A stretch of 46,700 bases of DNA. It comes from Polychytrium aggregatum (Eukaryota > Chytridiomycota > Chytridiomycetes > Polychytriales). Position numbers and translations under genes: made by a program. This document shows positions 38,693 through 46,622 of the stretch, one piece after another (the stretch's first letter is position 1; every line of letters begins with the position of its first letter). Where the stretch lies: positions 1 through 46,700 of the forward strand of contig NW_026516426.1 of the NCBI RefSeq assembly GCF_025602895.1, given 5' to 3'. A model generated the notes under the pieces. The model was not told where the DNA came from and did no database searches. It saw only the letters and a program-made list of their open reading frames with translations.

Positions 38693-39609
38693 GAGTTCCG
38701 TTTGACCAGAACCGGGCACTGCTGAACATCGCGACTGCCGGGACAAGACTTTTCCCCGCAGTACAAGCAGAGACCCTGCTCACGACGTCGCTTTTTCTCG
38801 ACGTCGGAGAGCTTAGCAGGGCGGACCGAGACAGAGTCAAGGTCCATGGGAGTGGGTGCAGAAGAGGAGGAAGAAGAAACATGCGCGGGAGAATGGTGGT
38901 GATGGGGAGCAGAGCGAGAAGAAGGAGGAGGAGGTTGGGAACGGGAGGAGACCTTGAGACGATGGAGGGCATCGTCGTACTCGACCGCTGCCTTGATCAA
39001 CTCGGGCAAGGAAGCGGGAGCGGGGCGGAGACCGATGAGGTGGAACTTGACCTCAGACTTCAAACCCTCCTTGAAGAAGTGCATCTTGGTGGGTTCGTCA
39101 GTCTGGACGCGGGCGGCGAGCTGGACGAAGCGGGTGGCGAAGGCTTGGCAGGACTTGAGCTGGACCAAGCGTTTGAGGTCGTTCAAGGCCTTATCTTGCG
39201 AGGAGGCCGTGTCCTCACCGAAGGTCGACTTGAGGGCAACTTCAAAATCCGCGAAGGAAGCCGGGAAGCGGTTGGCCATATAAAAGGCGGCCTCGTACCA
39301 TTTGAAAGCTTCGCCGCGGAGGAAGGAGGTGGCATAAAGGACCTTCTGGCGCTCGGGCGCAAAGAAGGCAGGATCGGCGAGGAAGACGAGGTGGCACTGG
39401 GCGAGGAAGGCCGTCGTCTCGTCGCGGGAACCTAGGAACTCCTTGGGCTTGTTCACCTGGTAGACCTGGCGGGGAGCGGCGGCGGGAGCTTGCAGATCTT
39501 GGATCTGACGATGGAGAGCAGCGTTCTGGGTCATGAGGGCGTTCATACGCTCCTCCATGCGCGCCAGGTACGCATTGAGATCTGCCGGGGGTGCAGCAGG
39601 CTCAGCCAT
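38656..39609 (-). CDS. gag: Family 1 Gag, copy B
   Basis: 317 residues from the ATG at 39607-39609: N-terminal helix (LNAYLARMEERMNAL), Gag domain about 50-215 (KPKEFLGSRDETTAFL, later FKWYEAAF and FHLIGLRP), Ser/His/Pro linker, MDLD, and a C-terminal Cys cluster (CLYCGEKSC...C) that lacks the usual His spacing of a CCHC knuckle. The product is the particle protein. Identical to copy A. Confidence 0.92.
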   Translation of the reverse strand: MAEPAAPPADLNAYLARMEERMNALMTQNAALHRQIQDLQAPAAAPRQVYQVNKPKEFLGSRDETTAFLAQCHLVFLADPAFFAPERQKVLYATSFLRGEAFKWYEAAFYMANRFPASFADFEVALKSTFGEDTASSQDKALNDLKRLVQLKSCQAFATRFVQLAARVQTDEPTKMHFFKEGLKSEVKFHLIGLRPAPASLPELIKAAVEYDDALHRLKVSSRSQPPPPSSRSAPHHHHSPAHVSSSSSSAPTPMDLDSVSVRPAKLSDVEKKRRREQGLCLYCGEKSCPGSRDVQQCPVLVKRNSGNAHSRAAPRK

Positions 39610-39666
39610 CGGATCGACGAGGGAAAGAGAGGCGAAAGAAGAAGAAAGGCCGGGAAGCCAAGAGGG

Positions 39667-39678
39667 AGCGTTCAAAAT
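39667..39678 (-). other. Self-priming primer-binding site, copy B
   Basis: ATTTTGAACGCT on the minus strand, two bases inside the LTR, exactly complementary to the putative RNA 5' end encoded at 39877-39888. The LTR TATA box is at 39919-39928, about 30 bases upstream of that start. Confidence 0.75.
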
Positions 39679-39680
39679 GA

Positions 39681-40471
39681 TGTTAGAGTCCAAAGGGGAC
39701 TCAACGGCAAAAGAAGAAGTGAGCTCGAAGTGAGCTCAGGGAAAGCAAGGGTAGAGTCCGAAGTGGACTCGGAGAGGGAGCGAGGGAAGCAAAGATCCGT
39801 TCAAGATAAGACTTGTCTCGAAATGAGACGTGAGGAACACTCAGAGAATAAAGTAGAAGGCACTTTATTTAGTCCTATTTTGAACGCTAAGGTTCGACTA
39901 CACATCGCGGGGGTCAGGCTATTTATAGACAAGTCCGGACTTGGCAGCGAAGGGCGGCCAAGGGAGGGAAAAGTGGGCGATCGAGCAGGGCGAAGGGGGC
40001 GATGCACGAACGAGGGCCGAGAAGGACCACCGAGACAGGCAGAGAACCAAAGCGAGAGAGGCGCAAGCAAAAGCGAAGCACCTGGCAGGAGAAACGTGCA
40101 AAGGCGAAGCAATGTGACTCAACGTCCAAGAAGCGGATTGGTCAAGTATAAGGTTGGGGCAAATGCATGCGAGATGAACAAGAGATCGGGGCGGTCAGGC
40201 AGGTCATGAGTCACCGGTGGGGGGACACATGACCGGCAGCCGAATTGCAACCAATCGCAGCAAGGCGCGTGCACAAACAAACCGGCGCGTGCGAAGAAGA
40301 CAAAGGAAGCGGAGCAGCGCGGGAAAACGGAAGTGCGGAAGGAGCGGAAAAGACAGGCAAAAGGCGGAAAATCGGAGGGGAACTGCAAGGCTACACACAA
40401 ACAAACAGAAAGGCAAAAGAATAGCCAAGTGTGCAGTCAAAGTGGAGAACAAGCAGGAGCTATCCCTAACA
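39681..40471 (-). repeat. 5' LTR of copy B (791 bp)
   Basis: Plus-strand ends tgttag and ctaaca; TATA box 39919-39928; AATAAA shortly after the RNA start. Right flank tatgg lies inside the Fanzor gene. Confidence 0.96.
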
Positions 40472-41699
40472 TATGGAGTGCGTTGTATTGATCCGACTGC
40501 CTACGTTCGATAGCGCGACACATCTCCTCATTCAGTCGTCCACGATCTTCTTTCAGATCTTCGGTTCCCCTCACGAGCCTGGGGATGATTCTGTTTCGAA
40601 TGGTCGCCACGAACAGTGTCTCCTTTCGGTGGGTCAGGCGAGAGACTTCACTGGCCAATACTGGTACGACTTTGTACAGGCTCTGGTGGCTTGTGTAGCG
40701 AAAGCTGTAGAGCTGCTCGGCATGGTGTGTGAAGGATTTCCTCAGATCAACGAGGAGTGTATCGGAGAGGGGATTCTCCATCAGCTTCATGCACTCGTCA
40801 ACGTGTGTATGCCTTTTCACACCCTTGGGGGCAACCAGTACCAGATTGCAGAATCGACGGAGGAGAGACCAATACCGATCGAGAATGTGTGTCTCGCAGT
40901 TGACTGCATAGGTTTTGATGGCCAGATCTATGACTTGGGACCCAGTACCCTTTGGAAGGGATACTGGAGGTAGGACACACGAATCGCTCCATGTACTTCG
41001 ATACAGTTCATATGTGTCGAGGAGATGCCTGTCATCTTCTGGGGTGTTCGTCCTGGCACCCACTGTTCCTCTCTGCACCATGTTGAAGCACTTTCGAACG
41101 AACGAAGGATCGCTCGACGACACAGTGGGGATGGTGATGCCCTCCTCCAAGCATCGCCTGAGATGCAGCTCCAGGAGCCGAGATGCTTCGTACTGCACGT
41201 GTGTCATGGCCCGGACAGTCTCCTCGATCTTGTCGTGCAAGGCGCCGTTCTTGATGATGGCGTCAAGAGTGCACTTGATGATCGAGTACTCGGCCTTGGC
41301 ATACTCGTTTGGTTCACAGGCAGGCAACGTGGAGCTCCAGAGAGGTTTGTTCGCTGAACATTTGGAGCTGTTGCTTCTCCCATGACCCTCCTGTTTGCAG
41401 GTCGGGCAGATCAGGACCTTGGGTGCAGGCATCTCGACCACGAGGGCCGGAACAGCGATGTCTTCACTGGACTCGTCTGGAGGGGGTGCTTGGCAAACGG
41501 CCCCAAAGACAGACGCTGAGTCAGAAGGGGGGGCCAACTCGGTTCGGGCCTTGCACTTCTTGGTGAAGGGCTTGACATGGTTGGTCAGACCACAGGCACG
41601 ACACGATTTGATGACTAGTTTCTTGGCAGCATGTTCGTCGCGGGGCTGCCCAGGATCTGGATTTGGGTCGGGAGGAGATTTTTTCTTGCGGGGAGGCAT
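40472..41699 (-). pseudogene. Fanzor (eukaryotic TnpB-like) nuclease, N-terminal part
   Basis: About 409 residues from the ATG at 41697-41699 to the LTR of copy B, which cuts the gene. Two zinc-knuckle motifs with equal spacing, C-x2-C-x4-H-x7-C, lie at residues 33-49 (CRACGLTNH...) and 98-114 (CPTCKQEGH...). A long helical region follows, typical of the recognition part of fungal Fanzor proteins. The RuvC catalytic motifs are missing. A fragment carrying the RuvC end lies at 42803-43377 on the other strand. The identification rests on the pairing of N-terminal knuckles, helical core and this neighbouring fragment, not on a database search. Confidence 0.6.
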
Positions 41700-41786
41700 C
41701 TGTCGCGATTTCGACACCCCGTTGATTCTACCCATAGGCAAGAAAAAACCAAGGGTGAATTTGACGCACTTTTTCGATGGTATGAT

Positions 41787-42719
41787 TCACGCCCAGAAAC
41801 GCATCGCGCGCTCAATCAGCCGTGGGAAGACATCTGGAAGCACCCTCCGCACGGCGGACTCGAACAGGGTCACCATCCCGATCCTGAACCCCTCGGAGGC
41901 ATTCAGCGTTGCTGCCTTCCTGTACTGATGCTTCACAATCCCAAAGAAGTTCTCGATGGGATTGAAGTCGGGCGAGGCAGGTGGGGTGAAGATCACTGAC
42001 CATCCTCGGCGCTCGATGCAGTCCAGGACAGCCCTTGTCTTGTGCATGCTGACATTGTCCATCACAATCACAGAGTCGTCTGGGAAGCTCGCTCGCTCAA
42101 AGAACTCGACCATCGAGTGTGTCTTGAATGATGTGGGGATGTACATGCGATGCAGCACACCAGAGTGGTTGATGGCAAATGCAGCCGAGACAGACTTGTG
42201 CTTCATGTGATTGCGCTGGCGAAGCGGAGCACCCTTCGGTGAGTATCCGTAGAGAGAGAAAATGGATCTCCTGATCCCTGTCTCGTCGACAAAAACCAAT
42301 CGTCGTGGGTCGATGGAGCGGACCTGGTCCCTGAACTGTGCCACTCGCTCATCCAGTCGCTTGGACTTGTAGAGGTGTGTTGCCCTCTTGTGTGAGAGAC
42401 CTGCTCGCTGGATGGCAGTGTGGCAGAGTGAGAGTGATACTTTCCTCTGGAGGATGGACTCGAGCTTGCATCGCAGCACAGGACCAGTCTGGAACGGGTC
42501 CTGTTCAATCAGGGTGCGAATGACTGGACATGCCTGCTCGAAGAAAGTGGATCTGCGAGCTGGGACCCGGGATGGGTCATCCAGCTTGCATCCTCGGTGC
42601 CATCGATGGATGGTGCTCTTGGATACACTGAATATGGAGGCGACCTTACGCAGGCTATGGATGAGATCGTAGCATCGCAATGCGGCGGTGCGAAAGTCGG
42701 ATGTGTGGCGAATGGTCAT
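41787..42719 (-). CDS. Tc1/mariner-IS630 family DD34E transposase
   Basis: 310 residues, intact. Helix-turn-helix DNA-binding region at about 15-42 (VSKSTIHRWHRG). Catalytic triad D145 (VFVDETG), D221 (VIVMDNVSMHK) and E256 (PDFNPIENF) with exactly 34 residues between the last two, as in Tc1/IS630 enzymes. The ATG at 42717-42719 is chosen since upstream codons run into the TIR. It cuts and pastes the element at TA sites. The TIR lies 58 bases upstream, and the Fanzor gene follows on the same strand after 87 bases, so both probably belonged to one composite transposon. The distal TIR is not found. Confidence 0.88.
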   Translation of the reverse strand: MTIRHTSDFRTAALRCYDLIHSLRKVASIFSVSKSTIHRWHRGCKLDDPSRVPARRSTFFEQACPVIRTLIEQDPFQTGPVLRCKLESILQRKVSLSLCHTAIQRAGLSHKRATHLYKSKRLDERVAQFRDQVRSIDPRRLVFVDETGIRRSIFSLYGYSPKGAPLRQRNHMKHKSVSAAFAINHSGVLHRMYIPTSFKTHSMVEFFERASFPDDSVIVMDNVSMHKTRAVLDCIERRGWSVIFTPPASPDFNPIENFFGIVKHQYRKAATLNASEGFRIGMVTLFESAVRRVLPDVFPRLIERAMRFWA

Positions 42720-42776
42720 GGTCAGCGCGCGATGGTTTTGGGTAACAAAATATTCGATCAATGGTCAAAACCCGGG

Positions 42777-42802
42777 TGTCCCGTTTTTTATTGGATTGGC
42801 TG
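42777..42802 (-). repeat. Terminal inverted repeat of the transposase element
   Basis: 26 bp, TGTCCCG...GGCTG, expected to be followed by TA but followed by TC. It is nearly the exact inverse of the relic TIR at 18736-18761 and matches 21 of 26 positions of the TIR at 43379-43404, in the same orientation. Confidence 0.75.
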
Positions 42803-43377
42803 TCAAGCGACTCGATCTCCACAGCAAGCGACAGCGCACCGTCCACGAGATGTGCAAGCGAGTCATCGACCAGGCACCAAAGGAGACCGAAGTGGTGATT
42901 GCCTTTGGGAATGCCTCCTGGAAACAGGGGAAGGGATACGCATCCAGTCCCAGGAGACTCAGGTTTGCCAAGTACTTTGAGCAATTCCACCACCACCAGA
43001 GACGATCACCAGACCAATCCGTCTCCAAGATCCATGTGTGCTCGGTGAACGAGTTCAACACATCCCAGGTGTGCTCACATTGTCGGGAAGCCAAGCGACT
43101 CGAGTCACCCGAGTATCTTGATATCGAGAAACCACACTTTGTCCGGAGCTGTGCAAGCTGCCATACGCTGTGGGATCGAGACATCAATGCAGCCAGGAAC
43201 ATGATCTCGGTATGCCAGTCGATCATCGCCACAGGAGATCGACCGAGTGTATTCAAGACTGTGCTTCCGGACCCACCCAAAACAAAGAGATTGCCAACCA
43301 GGACGGGAAACAATCGCACGACCTGCCCACTGGGGTCTACGGATCAGCAGACCTGTGTCGCTGATGCCAGGAAGTGA
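42803..43377 (+). pseudogene. Fanzor/TnpB-like nuclease, C-terminal fragment
   Basis: About 190 residues open from the TIR edge. FGNASWKQGKG and SPRRLRFAKYF match the segment before RuvC-II in Fanzor proteins; VNEFNTSQVCSHC carries the likely catalytic Glu and the first half of the zinc finger; CASC the second half; DRDINAARNM the RuvC-III Asp. The RuvC-I part and everything N-terminal are absent. The gene ends two bases before a TIR, where Fanzor guide RNA sequences are usually encoded. It is oriented opposite to the N-terminal part at 40472-41699, so the two pieces are not simply halves of one gene split by an insertion. Confidence 0.75.
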
Positions 43378-43378
43378 C

Positions 43379-43404
43379 TGTCCCGTTTCTTTCTGGTTTG
43401 ACTG
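43379..43404 (+). repeat. Terminal inverted repeat ending the Fanzor fragment
   Basis: 26 bp TGTCCCG...GACTG followed by TA (43405-43406). Same TIR type as at 42777 and 18736. Confidence 0.75.
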
Positions 43405-43458
43405 TATCACCGCCTCCGCCCTGTGAGTAATATCGAATCATCGTAGCTGCCAGATGAT

Positions 43459-43490
43459 CACAGAAAAAGACGAATGCGTTTTTTTCTGTG
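43459..43490. other. Perfect 10-bp inverted repeat
   Basis: cacagaaaaa (43459-43468), 12-nt loop, tttttctgtg (43481-43490). It lies between the transposon end and the small membrane-protein gene. It could be a hairpin transcription signal or the trace of a small element. Confidence 0.6.
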
Positions 43491-43512
43491 GTATCAGAAG
43501 CAAGATTTCGAA

Positions 43513-43689
43513 ATGAACTGGGAATACATCGGAATAGCCTTTTCATTTGTGTTGCTGTCGTGTATCACCGTTGGCCTTACGAAATCATACGGGTCCTACA
43601 TCCCTTACGGAACGCTCATCGGACTTGGCTTGTGTCTGGCATCGATGATCGTCGCGATTGCGTTGTTTGCAGTTGGCTTCAAGCAATGA
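43513..43689 (+). CDS. Small two-helix membrane protein
   Basis: 58 residues from the ATG at 43513. Two hydrophobic segments, about 4-21 (IGIAFSFVLLSCITVGL) and 31-55 (TLIGLGLCLASMIVAIALF), separated by a short polar loop with Lys, Ser and Tyr. An alternative start 13 codons upstream is possible. No family is recognised; such small membrane proteins are frequent in large DNA viruses. The 3' end overlaps the gene on the opposite strand by 11 bases. Confidence 0.5.
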   Translation: MNWEYIGIAFSFVLLSCITVGLTKSYGSYIPYGTLIGLGLCLASMIVAIALFAVGFKQ

Positions 43690-44332
43690 AAGGCTGGCCT
43701 CCTCTCATACGAGCCCGTTGCTGAGCCCGTTGCTGAGCCCGAAGAGCATCATTTATCCGAGCCCGTTGTCGAGCCCTATGCTCAGCCCGGTTACCCGACT
43801 CTGGATCAACCTGGAAAATTGTCCCCGGATCAACCTGAAACGCCGCTCTGTAATTTGCCTCTCGGAAAGCCCGGCGGTGTGCCTCTTCCACAGTCAGTTC
43901 TGGTGCCCATTGCTCAGCCTTTGACCAGGCCTCTTGGCGATTGCGTTCATACGCAGGATAAAGGATGTGATAAATCTGAGTTATGTGGTCAAGTTCAGGT
44001 CGCGATCGATATGTCGATGCAGGTTGCTCTGTTTGATCAGTCTCAGTCGTCTCTGTTTGTTCAGGGAGGGTCGTCTCTTCTGTGCGATCGTCTGCGAGGC
44101 TCAAGTCGACGCCATTGATCACGTCAGAGAGTGTATTGATGCCATGGTCTTGCTCCCACTGAAAGGCTTCTGAGGGCAGTTCAGGACGAGCACTGGTTCG
44201 ATGGGAGTAGGAGTGGGGGTGTTCTACTCCAGGCCCCCCATAGTCGGTGCTATCATCGACATTCCCCCCGTATACGCGCCGTCCAGCAATATATTGTGGG
44301 TATTGCTTGCCGTTGTATTGGGTCCGATCCAT
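43679..44332 (-). CDS. Hypothetical Arg/Gln-rich protein
   Basis: 217 residues from the ATG at 44330-44332. Tyr/Gly-rich N-terminus (QYNGKQYPQYIAG), a Thr/Glu-rich middle (TEETTLPEQTETTETDQTEQ) and a helical Arg/Ala/Gln C-terminus with QVDP and RAQQRAR repeats that suggest a coiled coil. No known domain recognised. It is divergent from the nuclease-fold gene at 44409, with 76 bases between the starts, and tail-overlapping with the small membrane-protein gene. Compact packing contrasts with the loosely spaced genes of the 8-24 kb region. Confidence 0.55.
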   Translation of the reverse strand: MDRTQYNGKQYPQYIAGRRVYGGNVDDSTDYGGPGVEHPHSYSHRTSARPELPSEAFQWEQDHGINTLSDVINGVDLSLADDRTEETTLPEQTETTETDQTEQPASTYRSRPELDHITQIYHILYPAYERNRQEAWSKAEQWAPELTVEEAHRRAFREANYRAAFQVDPGTIFQVDPESGNRAEHRARQRARINDALRAQQRAQQRARMRGGQPFIA

Positions 44333-44408
44333 TGTGGCTGTCTTGGACAAACAAAAAAAACGCAGTAAAGACTCCGAAACCATCAAGAGCACGACCCAAG
44401 CAGCAACC

Positions 44409-45404
44409 ATGGAGTCCGCCGTCATCAGCAGCGACTGGGTGGATGTGGGAGAGATTGCCCAGCATTTCCAGACTGAAACTGGCCGCAAGCGTGGAGGAGT
44501 CGTCTTTTTCGACGAGGCTCTGTGTGAGCTCGCGGAAATACCGGCTATGCGTTTGATGATGTCCGAGATGCTCGCATGCCTCAGTTCTCGCCTGCGTGAA
44601 CAAACCCGACACGAGCAACAACAACCCATCATTCTCGATCAGCAGCTCGCCCTCCTCAAACGAGAGCTGATGCAGAGCATTCAGAGACTGCATTCACAGC
44701 CCGCCCCCATCGACCCAGCATACACGCTATCGCTCGAGAAGCTCGATAGCGCCGTTACCCGCCTATCCGGCCGCTTTGATGATTGGGCGGTCGCCAAGAC
44801 GTCCAACAAGGTCATTGGCCAACTGGGCGAGATCCGTCTTCTCGATATTCTCTGTGAAACCTTCCATCGAGACGAGGGCTTTGCCATCCAGGATACTCGC
44901 AGCAAAGCACACCACTGTGATATCGCTATCACCCATCCAGATCATCCACCTATTCACGTCGAGGTCAAGGCCCATGGCGAATTCAATGGTGCCTCGGTCG
45001 CTCGTCAGTGCGTCGATCGCTTTTGCAGCGATATCACCGGGCTCGGCTCCCATGGTATCCTTGTGAGCCTCTACACTGGCATTGTGGGTCACAAGGCAAG
45101 CATGGACATTGAGTTGCTTCCTTGTGGCAAGTTTGTCGTGTATTTGTCGAACAACAGGTTCGATGGCCAGAGCATCCGACAAGCAGTTATGCTGATCTAC
45201 AAGTTGGATGCCCACACGCAGCAACCCAAAGCAGACGGGAGCGATGGTCTCGTCCTGTCAAACAACAAGCTCAAGCAGATCCAATCCTTCGTCAGAGACA
45301 CTGCATTTCGAATTGAGATGACCAAATCGCACCTCAAAGAGGCCACGAAGAGTCTTAATGAGATTTCGCTCTCGATGTTGGATGACTTGCTGCGTTCCCC
45401 TTGA
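44409..45404 (+). CDS. PD-(D/E)XK nuclease-fold protein, NCLDV-like
   Basis: 331 residues. The N-terminal 1-130 are helical (about 60-120 possibly coiled coil). From residue 136 a nuclease-like core follows: GQLGEIRLLDIL (Gly140-Glu141), then D171 (HHCDIAITH) and E185-V-K187 (VEVKAH), the PD-(D/E)XK pattern, then FCSDITGLGSHGILVSLYTGI and an FVVYLSNN strand. Large DNA viruses of the NCLDV group carry proteins of this layout, often of unknown role; restriction-like DNA repair or degradation enzymes share the fold. All core residues are present. The in-frame extension upstream of the ATG is not needed for the domain. Activity is inferred, not shown. Confidence 0.6.
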   Translation: MESAVISSDWVDVGEIAQHFQTETGRKRGGVVFFDEALCELAEIPAMRLMMSEMLACLSSRLREQTRHEQQQPIILDQQLALLKRELMQSIQRLHSQPAPIDPAYTLSLEKLDSAVTRLSGRFDDWAVAKTSNKVIGQLGEIRLLDILCETFHRDEGFAIQDTRSKAHHCDIAITHPDHPPIHVEVKAHGEFNGASVARQCVDRFCSDITGLGSHGILVSLYTGIVGHKASMDIELLPCGKFVVYLSNNRFDGQSIRQAVMLIYKLDAHTQQPKADGSDGLVLSNNKLKQIQSFVRDTAFRIEMTKSHLKEATKSLNEISLSMLDDLLRSP

Positions 45405-45446
45405 AGTCTTTTGTATTTTTTCGGTTGGATTGACAGAAAGCGGATC

Positions 45447-46295
45447 ATGACCAGCGTATCCACCGACTACTTGCAACAGTGCAACCAGGCATTAGACCAA
45501 TACAACACCATAGCCACCCAGAATGTTCAAATAAGCAATTATAATACTTCCATGGCCCAAAAGGCTGGCCAAGCATATACAGTCTGGACACAGCAAAAGC
45601 AAGCTGCCCAGCAGAGACATCAGGACTGGGTAAACATGGCGGGGCAGTATGCATCATGGAGCACCAAGAAGCAGCAGCTGGCAACGGAGACCAAGCAAAC
45701 GGTTCACTCTGGCTGCTTCCCCGACCCGGCTGGGTGGTGTGCGAGCGACTATGGGCCTGGTTGGAGTAAACCGGGCGGAATCACCGGGTCGGGGTGCTAT
45801 CAGTTCCCTCTGTGTATGCGGACCGATGCACAGGTTACCGCTGATCTGAATGCTGCCGGATATCTGGCTGCAGAACCACCTCCATTCACTCAGCCAGCCC
45901 CCCAGGACAACACAGGCCCATATGCCCACAAGGAGCAAATCACCAATAATGTCGATATCAATTGCTGTGCAAACATTCTAAATCTGACGCCAGGGAGCAG
46001 CGCGGTAAATATAGCGCAGCAATGCTCGCAGAGCATCAAGCAGTATCTATCCAACCCGACGCCGTCCGCGAGCACCTCGGCACCAGCGCCAGCACCAGCA
46101 CCAGCATCGATTCCGGCACCATTGAAGCCGGTATCTGCATCAAGCAGCAGCGGATCATCGACGACCGCTTCATTATCGACTACGGTCATTGTTGCTATAG
46201 TTGCCTTTGCCATTGTTTTGGTATGCTGCTGCTCGTCGCTTGGTGGGCTGATAATTTCATTGTCGAATCCCACCAAAGTCCCCACCCCCCAATGA
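45447..46295 (+). CDS. Membrane protein with Gln-rich coiled coil, possibly virion-type
   Basis: 282 residues. Residues 1-85 are Gln/Ala-rich and helical; 88-135 are Cys/Gly/Pro-rich (CFPDPAGWC, GSGCYQFPLC); about 168-200 hold NNVDINCCANIL and NIAQQCSQSI; a Pro/Ala/Ser linker follows; and one transmembrane segment lies near 245-270 (VIVAIVAFAIVLVCCC). No signal peptide is seen. The paired-Cys plus C-terminal anchor layout resembles inner-membrane structural proteins of large DNA viruses, but this is only a similarity of layout. It lies 42 bases after the nuclease-fold gene on the same strand; its 3' end overlaps the basic-protein gene by 39 bases. Confidence 0.5.
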   Translation: MTSVSTDYLQQCNQALDQYNTIATQNVQISNYNTSMAQKAGQAYTVWTQQKQAAQQRHQDWVNMAGQYASWSTKKQQLATETKQTVHSGCFPDPAGWCASDYGPGWSKPGGITGSGCYQFPLCMRTDAQVTADLNAAGYLAAEPPPFTQPAPQDNTGPYAHKEQITNNVDINCCANILNLTPGSSAVNIAQQCSQSIKQYLSNPTPSASTSAPAPAPAPASIPAPLKPVSASSSSGSSTTASLSTTVIVAIVAFAIVLVCCCSSLGGLIISLSNPTKVPTPQ

Positions 46296-46622
46296 TTGCG
46301 CTTCATGGCCAGCAAACACGGGTTCATGATGCACCTCCAATATACCAACATTCTTGACCGCGTTGGCTTTCGAAAAGTGGACGGTCTGGTTGTTATTGAA
46401 CCGCACCGACTTTTTCATTTGAGCTCGTGCTCGCTTGCGGATGGCTGATTTCTTGGGCAAGGGCTTTGTCGATGCAGACCCACCGGGTTTGGAGCTCGAT
46501 GGGAGTTTCTTGAGAGTGACTCGTTTGGATCGCTTTGACTTGAGCTTCTTTGAGAGGCTCTTGATTCCCTTGGGCTTTCGGCCCTTGACCGGAGTCTGGT
46601 CGCTTGAACTTGCCGCGTTCAT
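46257..46622 (-). CDS. Small highly basic protein
   Basis: 121 residues from the ATG at 46620-46622. Residues 10-85 are rich in Lys, Arg and Ser (KSLSKKLKSKRSKR, KKSAIRKRARAQMKK), consistent with a nucleic-acid-binding or nucleolar/DNA-packaging role. The C-terminal third is neutral. No family recognised. An in-frame upstream ATG would add 19 residues. Convergent with and overlapping the membrane-protein gene. The last 78 bases of the window show nothing recognisable. Confidence 0.5.
   Translation of the reverse strand: MNAASSSDQTPVKGRKPKGIKSLSKKLKSKRSKRVTLKKLPSSSKPGGSASTKPLPKKSAIRKRARAQMKKSVRFNNNQTVHFSKANAVKNVGILEVHHEPVFAGHEAQSLGGGDFGGIRQ

Larger units (their letters stand above)
34065..40471 (-). 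mobile_element. Ty3/gypsy chromovirus family 1, copy B, complete (6407 bp)
   Basis: Two 791-bp LTRs, self-priming PBS, gag, frameshift region and full pol, all open. The flanks differ (atagg left, tatgg right), and the two LTRs differ at two or more bases (near 34703 and 34822 versus 40319 and 40437), while the right LTR equals that of copy A. It is therefore probably a hybrid of two insertions. Confidence 0.95.

Noticed and set aside
34060..40476. atagg/tatgg as the target duplication of copy B
   Set aside because: They match at only three of five positions and the two flanks belong to unrelated sequences.
41700..41790. Left TIR of the transposase element between the transposase and the Fanzor gene
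   Set aside because: Only a weak resemblance (A-rich run) to the right TIR; no TGTCCCG/CGGGACA core is present, so the element probably extended through the Fanzor gene.
40472..43404. Bacterial origin, suggested by the IS630-like transposase and TnpB-like motifs
   Set aside because: Both families are also eukaryotic (Tc1/mariner, Fanzor), and the neighbours are chromoviruses and genes with TATA/AATAAA signals and candidate introns.
43474..43512. Upstream in-frame start for the small membrane protein
   Set aside because: It begins inside the inverted repeat and adds polar residues; the ATG at 43513 starts just before the first membrane segment.
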